Counted from the first letter of the stretch, positions 41,712 to 50,200 are shown. The stretch: 64,000 nt of DNA from Ruminococcaceae bacterium FB2012 (GCA_900104495.1 FMXS01000007.1:124001-188000), one strand, 5' to 3'. Made by a program: numbers and translations. The notes: a model not told the origin generated them from the letters alone.

Positions 41712-44643
41712 TCTTCTTCACCTCTTCGGGAACACCGCCCTGCTCTGCGAGCCTGAGCTTTTCCTTTTCGATCTCTTCTCTGATGAGCTGTTTCCTGGCC
41801 TTTTCGGCCTCGGCCTTCTTGGCGTCGCTGAGGTCCTTGCCCACACGGGCTATGGACCTTATCTCGAACACCGACATAAACGCAACTATTATCATCACGA
41901 TGATGAGCAGTGCCTTCTTGAAGGTCATATTGCTTCCGAAGGAGCCCAGCCAGATAAAGAATCTTGTTTTGCCTGTATACTTGCCGATGACCTGTTCGGG
42001 TCTTACAGTAAGGCTGTCGTCTACGGGATTGGCGTCCCCTCGCGTTACGAAGGTGCCGTCCCCGTTGACTGCCGCGATGCGGTGGGTAACGATCTCGCCC
42101 TTGATCTCCTCGTCCTCGGTATAGAAGGAGATTATGTCGCCCTCTTTCAGTTCTGCGGTATCCACGCTCTTGACCACGATGTAGTCATCCACATGGATCG
42201 AAGGCTCCATACTTCCCGTTACGACCTGTAATATCCGGTTGCCGAACAGGTTCACGGGCTTGCCGTTCGCGGTGCTGATAAGCACATAAGCGCAGAACAG
42301 CGCCGAAAGCACAACTATCACGGTAAGTGTTATATCTATGACCTTACTGCGTTTTTTTACTTCTCCGTCATCGCTTTTTTTTTTGCCGACCGCTTCGGCC
42401 ATTTCCTTTTTGAGTCTCTTGCGCTCCTTATTCCAGCGTCTGATCTTCTCAAAGCGGCTTACATGGTACTCTCTGTAAAGGCGCTTCATCTCGAGATCTA
42501 TCTCACGCTGCTCCTCTGGAGTCCGCTTGGGCGGAGTATAAGTAGGCTTGGGTTTGTTCTTGGCGGCCAGTTTGCGCTTCTTCTTGAACTTTCTGTCCTC
42601 GAGGTAGCGTCTGAACCGATACTTGAAGGTCCCTGCGTACTTGCGGTAGTAGACCTCCATAGCGTCGCGCTCGGCGGCCTCCTTCTCTCTGATGCGCTTT
42701 TTCTCTTCGAGATCGGCGCGGAGCTTTCTGTAATCGGGATCGTCCGTATCCTCGGGGATGATATGGAACCAGACAGCGAGGATATAGGTAAACAGTCTTT
42801 GCAGCAGTCTGATAGGATTCTTGGAATACTCCCATCTGATCTGCCGGAAGGGTTTGGCCTCGAACTTGTTTCTCTCGGCCTTGAGGCGCTCGGCACGTTC
42901 CCGCTCCCGACGCTCCTTTTCCTTCTTCTGCTGTTCCAGCTTCATGCGGGCGGCGACCTCTCTGGGATCCTCGAATTCGGGATTCTCCTCCTCCGATTCC
43001 TCCATGGCCTCCTTGGCCTGCTCTATTTCCTCCTTGGTGACGCTCTGATAAGCCTCCTGACGGAGTTTTTCCTCGTCCTCCTTGTCCTCCAGCTTATCCG
43101 CATCGACGCCCTCGGCCTCACCCAGCTCGGAGCGCATCTTCATCTTGTTGAGCAGTACACGCTCGCGTTCTGCGGCGGCGCGTTCCTCCTCCTCGCGCTT
43201 CTTTCTGGCTTCTTCCTCGAGCCTTCGCTGTTCTTCCAGCTTAGCCTGACGCTCGGCTTCGAGACGGGCGCGTTCTTTTTCTTCCTCTTCCTGCTCGCGC
43301 TTTCTGCGTTCAAGCAGCTCCTGGATCCTGCGTTCTTCCTCTTCGGCCTCGCGGCGTATTCGTTCGCGCTCCTCGCGCTTGGCTTCTTCTATGCGGCGCT
43401 GCTCCTCGAGGCGTTTCTCCTCCTCGAGACGCAATCGCTCGGCCTCCTCCTCGGCGGCGACTTTTGCGAGACGTTCCCTCTCCCGCTCGGCTAAGTAGGC
43501 TTTTTCGATCCTTATAGCCTCGCTGATCTGAGCGAAGACCTGGGTCATATTCTTAGGCAATCGCCTTGTGAGCTTCAGCTCGCCGTCTGCGGCGACGTAG
43601 CCCACCGCGGCGTCGGTCTGTATGCTGTAATCGGCGGCGATCTCCTTATCGAAGTGCTTTACGAACTTCGGAGCCAACGCCTTGGACTTCTGCGTTTTCA
43701 GTTCGGTCATTTCCTTGGCTCCCTCGCCCTTATCGGTATAAGAGCGGAACAGCAGCAGATTCATGATGACCAGCTTATAGAAGTCCTCGATATAGCTGTT
43801 CTGCGGTTTGACCGCGGTATTTTCCACATTTATCTCGTAGCCGACCTTATCGTAGCTTTCGATATACTGCCACAGTGCAAGACACGCTTTCAGCTCAACG
43901 TTCTTCATGATAGCATTGGTACGCATAACCGGGGGCCTTATGTAGGTATTTCCCAGCTTCATGCAGAGGTCGGAGCCTTTATAGCCCTCGATGACCTTTT
44001 TGAGCTTTTCTACTCTCTGCCAGATCGTGAAGCCGCTGGCATCGGTGGATTCAAGACTGTCGGAGGTCTCGATCTTCAATTCCAGCTTCAGCTTTCCTCC
44101 ACCCGCCGTATCAATGGTGGTATCGTAGCCCATTGTATAGACTTCCTCGTCGTGGGCAACCATTGCCAGCTTTTCGTATCTTGTGCTTATAAAAATATAC
44201 AGCCTGTCGATAAGCGTATTGACGAATTTGTTTTCATACGTCATATAGCTTTCTTCTTTATGGACATTCAGTATCTTCGACGGGGTTATTTTTCCTGTAC
44301 GTTTATCTATGCTTTGTATATAGTCGGTATGCTGTGCGAGGTGCTTTACGGACTCGACGGTGATCTTCCTCGACCTTTCGATGGGAACGATCTCCTCCAC
44401 GTCTTCTATCGTTCTGCTTGGGTTTCGCAGCACGTTATCCACGTGGATAAGTCCGTTTTCGATCGCCTCGACCCAGGAAACGTCGATAGCCTTAGCCATC
44501 AGCTTCCGGTTAAAGGCGAAGGTGTTGCGGCTTTGTTTCAGCAGTTCGTCGAGAGATCCGAACAGCTCATCGTCGCCGAACGCGGCCACAGCCTCTTTGA
44601 AATCTTCATACCAGTCATTATACAAGCTGTTCAATTCTCTCAC
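41698..44643 (-). CDS. DUF2357-like / coiled-coil / signal peptidase fusion
   Basis: A 981-residue multidomain protein that opens with GTG (a TTG at 44634 is an alternative). Residues 1-about 370 resemble DUF2357, the usual McrB-AAA partner, with ITPSKILNVHKEESYMTYEN and the ENKFVNTLIDRL that follows. About 385-610 is a long Glu/Arg coiled coil. About 610-790 is basic, with a possible membrane dip (LFTYILAVWFHIIP). TM at about 795-817 leads into an S26 signal peptidase domain of SipW/ER type: nucleophile Ser811 (VTGSMEPS) and His854 (EIVTHRI), then TRGDANPVDD. A last TM and charged tail follow. It lies directly after the AAA+ gene, apart from a repeat. Confidence 0.8.
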   Translation of the reverse strand: MRELNSLYNDWYEDFKEAVAAFGDDELFGSLDELLKQSRNTFAFNRKLMAKAIDVSWVEAIENGLIHVDNVLRNPSRTIEDVEEIVPIERSRKITVESVKHLAQHTDYIQSIDKRTGKITPSKILNVHKEESYMTYENKFVNTLIDRLYIFISTRYEKLAMVAHDEEVYTMGYDTTIDTAGGGKLKLELKIETSDSLESTDASGFTIWQRVEKLKKVIEGYKGSDLCMKLGNTYIRPPVMRTNAIMKNVELKACLALWQYIESYDKVGYEINVENTAVKPQNSYIEDFYKLVIMNLLLFRSYTDKGEGAKEMTELKTQKSKALAPKFVKHFDKEIAADYSIQTDAAVGYVAADGELKLTRRLPKNMTQVFAQISEAIRIEKAYLAERERERLAKVAAEEEAERLRLEEEKRLEEQRRIEEAKREERERIRREAEEEERRIQELLERRKREQEEEEKERARLEAERQAKLEEQRRLEEEARKKREEEERAAAERERVLLNKMKMRSELGEAEGVDADKLEDKEDEEKLRQEAYQSVTKEEIEQAKEAMEESEEENPEFEDPREVAARMKLEQQKKEKERRERERAERLKAERNKFEAKPFRQIRWEYSKNPIRLLQRLFTYILAVWFHIIPEDTDDPDYRKLRADLEEKKRIREKEAAERDAMEVYYRKYAGTFKYRFRRYLEDRKFKKKRKLAAKNKPKPTYTPPKRTPEEQREIDLEMKRLYREYHVSRFEKIRRWNKERKRLKKEMAEAVGKKKSDDGEVKKRSKVIDITLTVIVVLSALFCAYVLISTANGKPVNLFGNRILQVVTGSMEPSIHVDDYIVVKSVDTAELKEGDIISFYTEDEEIKGEIVTHRIAAVNGDGTFVTRGDANPVDDSLTVRPEQVIGKYTGKTRFFIWLGSFGSNMTFKKALLIIVMIIVAFMSVFEIRSIARVGKDLSDAKKAEAEKARKQLIREEIEKEKLRLAEQGGVPEEVKKNEPR

Positions 44644-44654
44644 CTGCCTTTTTA

Positions 44655-44785
44655 GTTCGCGCTGCGCTCCCTTCGTTCGCTTGGGTCTGCTGCATTATGT
44701 GACCGGGGGCACCGCATCGCGGACAGATTTTCGTGATGTGACTTGGACGCTCGCATTCTTGACACGTTGGTTCTTTCGATGCTTT
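44655..44785 (-). repeat. Dispersed repeat family B, copy 2
   Basis: Homologous to 18754-18935: CGCTGCGC, CGCTTGGGT, CACCGC then TCGCGGAC, CGTGATG, CTCGCATTCTT and CACGTTGGT in the same order and orientation. It fills most of the 196 bases between the AAA+ gene and the DUF2357 gene, immediately upstream of the latter's ribosome binding site. No promoter is evident in it. Confidence 0.75.
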
Positions 44786-44839
44786 TATGCGTTTATTTGC
44801 TTTATGCTTGTTTAACGTCAGCGCCGTCAGCGCTGAATA

Positions 44840-46411
44840 TCAGAACAGCTTCTGGAGTCTTTCGAGGTAAGCGATAGACTCGTTCATCTTGTTCTTTCCG
44901 AAGGACTTGTTCATATATACCACAAGCTCTCTCAGCTCGTCACGGAGCATAGCCAGGTTCAGAGACTCAAACTTGCGGAATATCTTGGTAGCCAGCACAT
45001 AGTCGATGCCGTCCAGTTCCTCGCCGCCGCAGGCGACGTAAACGGGAACGAACAGGCCCATCTGCTTCAGGATACGGTTACCGAAAGCCACACGCAGCTT
45101 TTCAATTACCCACAGGTCAAGCTGCTGTATCTTTCTGAGGTTCTCCTGGGAGATCGGATAGGTCTCGAATGCGGTATCGAACAGCTGCTGGAGGTGATCG
45201 TAGCCGAGATTGAGAGTCCCGGTCTCCGGAGCGTCGAAGGCGATACCCTTGGCATCCAGGTTGATAGGCTGGGCACGGTCGTAGACCTTATCGGAGATAG
45301 CGTAGGTCGAGTCGTCGTTATTGGCCGTACCGATATACCATACGTTCTGCGGGATGACCAGCTTGCCGCGGTCCAGCTTGATGGGGTCGGTGCTCCACAC
45401 GTTAGGAACTATATCCAGCTCCCACTCGTCGGCGTTGGGCATTTCGAGTATGGAGAGCATCTCCGCGAAGTAATACTCGACACGGGCGATGTTCATCTCA
45501 TCGAGGAGTATCAGATTGACGTCGTTGTTATAGTTGGATGAATAGATACGTTTGAGAACTTCGGTCTCGTTGAAGTTCTTGGTAAATTCGTTGAAGTAGC
45601 CGAACAGCTCGGTACGGTCACGCCATGACGGCTGTACCGAAGCGATGGTGGTATCGTTCTGTAAGAACTTACCGAAGGAGTACGGCAGTGAAGTTTTACC
45701 TGTACCGGAGATACCCTGTAGGATAATGAGCTTGGTGGAAGCCATACCCGCTATGAACAGGCGTATCGTCTTGATGTCGTAGTACAGATGCATCTTGGAG
45801 CAGGCGAAGTTGCGGTACATCTCGCAGATCTGCTCGAGAGTGATGTCGTTATTGTAATCGGGCGGAGTGTAGTTCTTGTAGAAGCTGTCCACTTCAAGCA
45901 GACGGGAGAAGCGCTTGTCTGCGGTCTGGACGATACCGTCCTCCACCACGGTGGCTTCCTCGCCGCCCTCTTCGCCGCCCTGATAGGGCACGGTGCCGCC
46001 GGCCAGGGAAAGTCCCGACGCACCCGTAGGCAGGCCCATCTGAGCGACCTTCATCGCCATGATCTCGTCCTTTTCCTTGGTCATTTTAAGCACCTGTCTC
46101 TGAAGGTCAGCGATCTCCTCCAGCAGGTCCTCGTTGGAAACGATAGAGTGTCTGAAGCGGATGTACTTTCTGATAAGAAGCACGATGATAAAAGCTATCA
46201 GCACGAATATCGCCACAACGATGATGATAGACAGTATGGCCAGGACCCATCCCACGGCGCCGAAGTTGGCCGAATAGGTCTTGAATATCTCTATGTAATT
46301 CTTTATGTTGAAGATCTGTGCAAAGCCCTTTCCGATGCCCGAAAAGATCATGCCGAAGCCTTTGAGCATCTCGGAAATGAATGCAAAGAACCATTTCAGA
46401 AATTCATTCAT
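44840..46411 (-). CDS. Membrane-anchored McrB-like AAA+ ATPase
   Basis: 523 residues. The N-terminus has a possible amphipathic or re-entrant segment (1-40) and a strong membrane helix (about 54-80). A short coiled coil and a Gly-rich linker follow. The AAA+ domain (about 185-450) has Walker A GISGTGKTS (233-241), VQPSWRDRTELFGYFN, Walker B NLILLDEMN (299-307), sensor 1 GTANND (361-366) and a DRA arginine (379). These match the McrB/MoxR-like AAA group. Such ATPases normally pair with McrC or DUF2357 proteins, and a DUF2357-like gene follows. Unlike McrB there is no DNA-recognition domain and the protein is tethered to the membrane. Confidence 0.85.
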   Translation of the reverse strand: MNEFLKWFFAFISEMLKGFGMIFSGIGKGFAQIFNIKNYIEIFKTYSANFGAVGWVLAILSIIIVVAIFVLIAFIIVLLIRKYIRFRHSIVSNEDLLEEIADLQRQVLKMTKEKDEIMAMKVAQMGLPTGASGLSLAGGTVPYQGGEEGGEEATVVEDGIVQTADKRFSRLLEVDSFYKNYTPPDYNNDITLEQICEMYRNFACSKMHLYYDIKTIRLFIAGMASTKLIILQGISGTGKTSLPYSFGKFLQNDTTIASVQPSWRDRTELFGYFNEFTKNFNETEVLKRIYSSNYNNDVNLILLDEMNIARVEYYFAEMLSILEMPNADEWELDIVPNVWSTDPIKLDRGKLVIPQNVWYIGTANNDDSTYAISDKVYDRAQPINLDAKGIAFDAPETGTLNLGYDHLQQLFDTAFETYPISQENLRKIQQLDLWVIEKLRVAFGNRILKQMGLFVPVYVACGGEELDGIDYVLATKIFRKFESLNLAMLRDELRELVVYMNKSFGKNKMNESIAYLERLQKLF

Positions 46412-46464
46412 AGTCTTTATTATTCTCCGATCATATTTGATTGTCGATCTCGGTCACAGGTCAC

Positions 46465-47214
46465 TCAGCTTTCCTCGGGAGCCTTTGTTTCCTCGGCGGG
46501 AGCCTCCTCCTCCGCGGGTGCGGGAGCATCCTCCTGAGCAGGTGCGGGAGCCTCCTCAGCGGGCTTATCCGCTTCTTCGCCTCCCGAGCCTTCGGCGGCC
46601 TTCTGGCTGGCGAGGTATTCCTCGATAGCCCGGCGCTTGATCTCCTCCTCGTCGGACTCGGAGAGCTTGGGCTTCTTGATCTCCATAAGTGTTGCGATGA
46701 ACTTATAAAGCTCAAACAGGAAGAACAGCGCCAGCGGGATGATTATGACGCAGAAGAATCCGGTCTTGGTAGTGAGGAAACGCATCACCTTGCCGAAGCC
46801 CGGCAGGCGGACGCCTGTCCATCTGCCGATGACATCGCTGGCGGGAGCCGGGATGTCGTCGTCCATACCGTTGTTATCGCCCCTTGTCACGAAGGAGCGG
46901 GAACTGCCGTTGTCGATAACCGAAACGATACGGTGGGTGTTCTTGACTCTCTTGCCCTCGATTATGGTCCAGAAGGTGATAACATCGCCCTCCTTGAGGG
47001 TATTGACGTCGTCCACCTCACGGCAGATTATCATATCGTCCACCTTGAAGGTGGGCTCCATGGAAGCGGATTCAACGGTCATCGGGATGAAGCCGAAGAG
47101 ATTGGAAACACCGTCGTTCCGTCCGCTGGAAAACACCAGCAGGGTTATTATCAGCGCAAGGATAAGCAGTATCCACGCCAGCACGTTTAATGTGATCTTC
47201 AATGCCTTTTTCAT
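46465..47214 (-). CDS. Signal peptidase I, SipW/ER type
   Basis: 249 residues from the ATG at 47214 (GGGGAG upstream). TM1 lies at about 8-30. The catalytic Ser51 is in VESASMEPTF, and a histidine in place of lysine is at His94 (VKNTHRIVSV), as in SipW and eukaryotic-type peptidases. TRGDNNGMDDD follows. A second TM (about 155-180) leads to a cytoplasmic tail ending in a long Pro/Ala/Glu-rich stretch (about 200-249). It follows the membrane-anchored TasA-like gene by 16 bases. SipW-type enzymes commonly process TasA-family proteins, so that neighbour is the likely substrate. Confidence 0.9.
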   Translation of the reverse strand: MKKALKITLNVLAWILLILALIITLLVFSSGRNDGVSNLFGFIPMTVESASMEPTFKVDDMIICREVDDVNTLKEGDVITFWTIIEGKRVKNTHRIVSVIDNGSSRSFVTRGDNNGMDDDIPAPASDVIGRWTGVRLPGFGKVMRFLTTKTGFFCVIIIPLALFFLFELYKFIATLMEIKKPKLSESDEEEIKRRAIEEYLASQKAAEGSGGEEADKPAEEAPAPAQEDAPAPAEEEAPAEETKAPEES

Positions 47215-47230
47215 ATTTTTTACTCCCCCA

Positions 47231-47956
47231 TCAAGTTGATTCAACGATCTTGAAGTCCATTCCCAGCTTCATGGTGCCGCCCACAAGGGCGTCAACGCAA
47301 TCGGGATCGTTGCCCTCCAGCCAGATGACTATCGTATACTTATCCTTTGCCTGCGGTGCGAGCCCGTCGCGGGTGTTTTTCAGCACTATCGTTGAGGAAT
47401 AGAACTCGCTGTCGCAGTCGCTTTCTTTTCCTCCGCCGCCGGACTTTGTCTTTCCGTAGACTGTTTTATCTCCGTTGTAATAAACTGCCACGCGGATCGC
47501 TTCGTCAACGTTCTGCGTTACATTTTCGATGTTCATCTGTGCCTCGTAGCTGAGGGTATCGCTTCCGGCATTGATAAGGTAGAAGGTATAAGCGATATAG
47601 CTTTCTCCGTTATGGTTGCCGTTGATGTTGTCGATGTTCTTCGGAAGATCATCACCGCTGATATTTGTCATATCGTAGACGATATCCGCATTCAGCACGG
47701 AGATCGTTTCGTTGTATTCGGGGGTCTCCGAAAGGGTAAGGCCTTGACGCATCATGTCGTACTTGTTTATCTTTACCGTAAAGCTCCCGAACTTGTCGTA
47801 AAAATAGGATATCGCATAAGCAATGGCAATAATAGCGACCAGTATGATGACAAGCAGTCCGAAGATCCTTATCAGCACCGTATAGCGCTTTACTTCCTTC
47901 GACCGCCTTCGCAGCGCCAGTACGTCGCCTATCTTGCTTTCTTTTTTATCAGCCAA
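47231..47956 (-). CDS. Membrane-anchored TasA/camelysin-like candidate
   Basis: A 241-residue protein. I use the TTG at 47956, with AGGAG 7 bases upstream; an ATG at 47962 is too close. A basic cytoplasmic lead of about 28 residues precedes a hydrophobic helix (about 29-53) and an extracytoplasmic beta-rich domain. SYIAYTFYLINAGSDTLSYE and YTIVIWLEGNDPDCVDALVG resemble strands of TasA/CalY (M73-like) surface proteins, notably the WLEG-D-P-D-C block. The next gene encodes a SipW-type peptidase. I infer a fibre or matrix-type surface protein. Fold prediction would decide; alternatives include a generic beta-sandwich anchor. Confidence 0.65.
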   Translation of the reverse strand: MADKKESKIGDVLALRRRSKEVKRYTVLIRIFGLLVIILVAIIAIAYAISYFYDKFGSFTVKINKYDMMRQGLTLSETPEYNETISVLNADIVYDMTNISGDDLPKNIDNINGNHNGESYIAYTFYLINAGSDTLSYEAQMNIENVTQNVDEAIRVAVYYNGDKTVYGKTKSGGGGKESDCDSEFYSSTIVLKNTRDGLAPQAKDKYTIVIWLEGNDPDCVDALVGGTMKLGMDFKIVEST

Positions 47957-48000
47957 GGTCATTCTCCTTTCTTATAGGATTATAATAAAGGGATCCCGCA

Positions 48001-48756
48001 TTATTCATCGTTCTTTCTCCTTATAAAGCGCTCGGCGACATATTTGCCCGTCAGAGGGCCTGCGCAGTAGCTGCATCCGTAGGAGAACAGCTTTTCCGCC
48101 TGCAGGGAACCAGTCACGCCGTCGGCTATGGGATTTGCTTCAAGCTCGGTGATAAAATCTATCATGGACTTCACTGCGCTGTCGCCCCGCTCGCTCTTGC
48201 CGAGGAAGTGTGTCACCTCGGGAGAGAGCATAACGAAGTCAACATTGAACTCCGAGAGCTTCATCATCGGGCAGCTGTCGGAGCCGAAGCCCTCCAGCAT
48301 GAAGTGAAAGCCCCTGTTGCGCAGGTTGCGCATAACGGTGGACGCCGAACCGTCCTGCTCCTCAAGTATCTTTGAGGACAGGGCGAAGCATATTTTATTG
48401 GTATGCACCTCAAGGTGATCGCAGAACTCCATCAGATTGCGTTCGGCACGAATGTCCCGCAGATACTCGGCGGGCATATACACCGAGAGCCACTCAAAGA
48501 TGACATCTCTCTCGATAAACTTCTTGGCGGCCTCTATTGCCTGGACGACCTCCAGCTCAAAGAGGGTGACGCACTGGTTGGTGACCTCGGCCACATCCCG
48601 GAAATTCTCGGGGGTAAGGGTCCCGAGGCCGGGGGTATTGAGCCTGGTCTGCGACTGATAGAAGGCGGTGTTTCCGCTTGAGGATTCCCTTATGGGGCGA
48701 TAGTACAGCTCGACTGCGCGCAGTCCTCCGACTAAGGTCTGGACTTCCTCCGACAT
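48001..48756 (-). CDS. Degenerate EAL-domain protein
   Basis: 251 residues from the ATG at 48756, preceded by GGAGGTGTGTCGT. The overall EAL barrel pattern is recognisable: YYRPIRESSSGNTAFYQSQ where IVxxxTGxxxGYEAL is expected, ENFRDVAEVTNQCVTLFELE, HTNKICFALSSKIL, and FNVDFVMLSPEV for the D-x-K-ID strand. The EAL signature and the metal-binding acidic residues are missing. It is therefore probably a c-di-GMP-binding or protein-binding pseudo-phosphodiesterase. It is transcribed from its own strong promoter toward the TasA-like gene, 44 bases downstream. Confidence 0.8.
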   Translation of the reverse strand: MSEEVQTLVGGLRAVELYYRPIRESSSGNTAFYQSQTRLNTPGLGTLTPENFRDVAEVTNQCVTLFELEVVQAIEAAKKFIERDVIFEWLSVYMPAEYLRDIRAERNLMEFCDHLEVHTNKICFALSSKILEEQDGSASTVMRNLRNRGFHFMLEGFGSDSCPMMKLSEFNVDFVMLSPEVTHFLGKSERGDSAVKSMIDFITELEANPIADGVTGSLQAEKLFSYGCSYCAGPLTGKYVAERFIRRKNDE

Positions 48757-48802
48757 ACGACACACCTCCTGTCAAATAATACGAGCAGAGATACTCTATT
48801 CT

Positions 48803-48831
48803 ATTATACAACAATTCGCACAATTTGTCAA
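48803..48831 (-). promoter_or_regulatory. SigA promoter of EAL gene and probably the cluster
   Basis: On the minus strand TTGACA (48826-48831), 17 bases, TATAAT (48803-48808): full consensus. Between the EAL gene and the TasA-like gene only an isolated TATAAT-like box (near 47985) is visible. Confidence 0.88.
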
Positions 48832-48926
48832 TAAATTGATGCCCGTTTTTTGAATAATCTTGAAAATGTTTAACTGAAAGAGCGAAAAAACGTCTGTTGC
48901 CGAAACGGCACATTACTATAAACAAA

Positions 48927-48963
48927 CGAAAACCGGCATCCCGAAGGGCCGGGACGCCGGTTC
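48927..48963 (-). terminator. Intrinsic terminator of nagA
   Basis: On the minus strand AACCGGC-GTCCC pairs with GGGA-TGCCGGTT, followed by TTCGTTTG. It starts a few bases after the nagA stop. Confidence 0.75.
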
Positions 48964-48968
48964 AAAAG

Positions 48969-50087
48969 CTATATTACCTGTCTTATCTCAAGTGTATCCT
49001 TGTCTAAGATCAAGAAGTGAGCGGTCTTTCCGGGGGCGATGCTGCCGTACTTCCCCTGGATGCCGACAGAACGGCAGGGGTTGTCCGTAACGGCGGCAGC
49101 GGCAATTTCCGGCGGGATGCCCATTCTCACGGCGGTCACGAAGCAGCCGTAAAGGTCGGTGACGCTGCCTGCGAGGGTGCCGTCCGCAAGACAGGCCTCG
49201 GGTCCGCGCTTGACGACTTTCTGCCCGCCCAGCTGATATTCGCCGTCGGGCATTCCCGCGGCCTCCATGCTGTCGCTGATAAGGACGGTGCGCCACTCTC
49301 CGAAAAGCCGGAAAGCCGCCCGCACCGCCGTCGGGGAAATATGCACGCCGTCGCAGATCAGCTCCGCGAAGCAGCCGGGAGCGTCAAAGGCGGCGCCGAT
49401 GACCCCCGTTTCGCGGTGGTGAAAGCCGGGCATTGCGTTGAACAGGTGGGTAACGTGGTCGGCTCCGGCGGCGAGGGCTTCGGAGGCGGCGGCGTAGTCT
49501 GCGGTAGTGTGTCCGAGGGAAAATCTGAACTCCCCGGCGCATTCACGGATGCAGTCTGCGGCGCCTTCGCATTCGGGAGCCAGCGTCACCAGCCGGATAA
49601 GTCCGCCGGCGGCCTTCTGCCATTCCCGCAGTTTCGCCGCAGAGGGCTTTTGGATATAAGCGGGGTCCTGAGCACCGCATTTCTCCGGGGAGACAAAGGG
49701 CCCTTCAAGGTGGATGCCCACGATCTCCGCCCGTACGGGATGTTTTTCGGCAGCATAACGGCGGATGCTGTCAAGGGCGGAGAGCAGTTTCTCCTCCGGG
49801 AGGGTCATGGTGGTGGGACAGAATGCCGTAACTCCCCGGGAGAATTCGTATGCCGCCACGGCGTCAAGGGCCTCCGGGCCGGAGAAGCTAACGTCATGCC
49901 CCGCACATCCGTGAAGGTGGATGTCCGTCAGTCCGGGCAAAACAAAGCAGCCGTCACAGTCGATAACTCTGCCCGAAAGCCCCGTCCCCACGGCGGTTAT
50001 CACCCCTTCGGAGAAGGAGACCTCCAGCGGGGCGAAGCGCCTGTCCGGAGTATATACGAGTCCGTTTTTCAGTACAGTTGTATCCAT
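48969..50087 (-). CDS. nagA: N-acetylglucosamine-6-phosphate deacetylase
   Basis: Removes acetate from GlcNAc-6-phosphate in amino-sugar catabolism and wall recycling. 372 residues from the ATG at 50087. The amidohydrolase barrel has PGLTDIHLHGCAGHD, metal site IVGIHLEGPFVSPEKCGAQD, SLGHTTADY, ADHVTHLFNAMPGFHHRETG, ICDGVHISPTAV and LISDSMEAAGMPDG. It has its own promoter and terminator. No nagB or PTS transporter is adjacent. Confidence 0.96.
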   Translation of the reverse strand: MDTTVLKNGLVYTPDRRFAPLEVSFSEGVITAVGTGLSGRVIDCDGCFVLPGLTDIHLHGCAGHDVSFSGPEALDAVAAYEFSRGVTAFCPTTMTLPEEKLLSALDSIRRYAAEKHPVRAEIVGIHLEGPFVSPEKCGAQDPAYIQKPSAAKLREWQKAAGGLIRLVTLAPECEGAADCIRECAGEFRFSLGHTTADYAAASEALAAGADHVTHLFNAMPGFHHRETGVIGAAFDAPGCFAELICDGVHISPTAVRAAFRLFGEWRTVLISDSMEAAGMPDGEYQLGGQKVVKRGPEACLADGTLAGSVTDLYGCFVTAVRMGIPPEIAAAAVTDNPCRSVGIQGKYGSIAPGKTAHFLILDKDTLEIRQVI

Positions 50088-50133
50088 AGGCCGACAGTCC
50101 CCTTTCCAAAATGCGGTAGTCTTTCCACGGGAT

Positions 50134-50162
50134 ATTATACCACAAAGCGTCAGCGCAGTCAA
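50134..50162 (-). promoter_or_regulatory. SigA promoter of nagA
   Basis: On the minus strand TTGACT (50157-50162), 17 bases, TATAAT (50134-50139), in the context CTTTGTGGTATAATATC, which is shared with the 40.9-kb promoter. Confidence 0.85.
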
Positions 50163-50200
50163 GAAAAAGCGGGACGCGCTTTACAGCTTCGTCCCGCTTT
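50163..50200 (-). terminator. Intrinsic terminator of cotH-like gene
   Basis: AAAGCGGGACG (50166-50176) and CGTCCCGCTTT (50190-50200) form an 11-bp stem with a T-rich 3' side on the minus strand. It directly abuts the nagA -35 box. Confidence 0.85.

Noticed and set aside
41698..46411. Classical McrBC restriction system
   Set aside because: The AAA+ and DUF2357-like pair resembles McrB/McrC, but the ATPase is membrane-tethered, no nuclease motif is evident, and the partner is fused to a signal peptidase.
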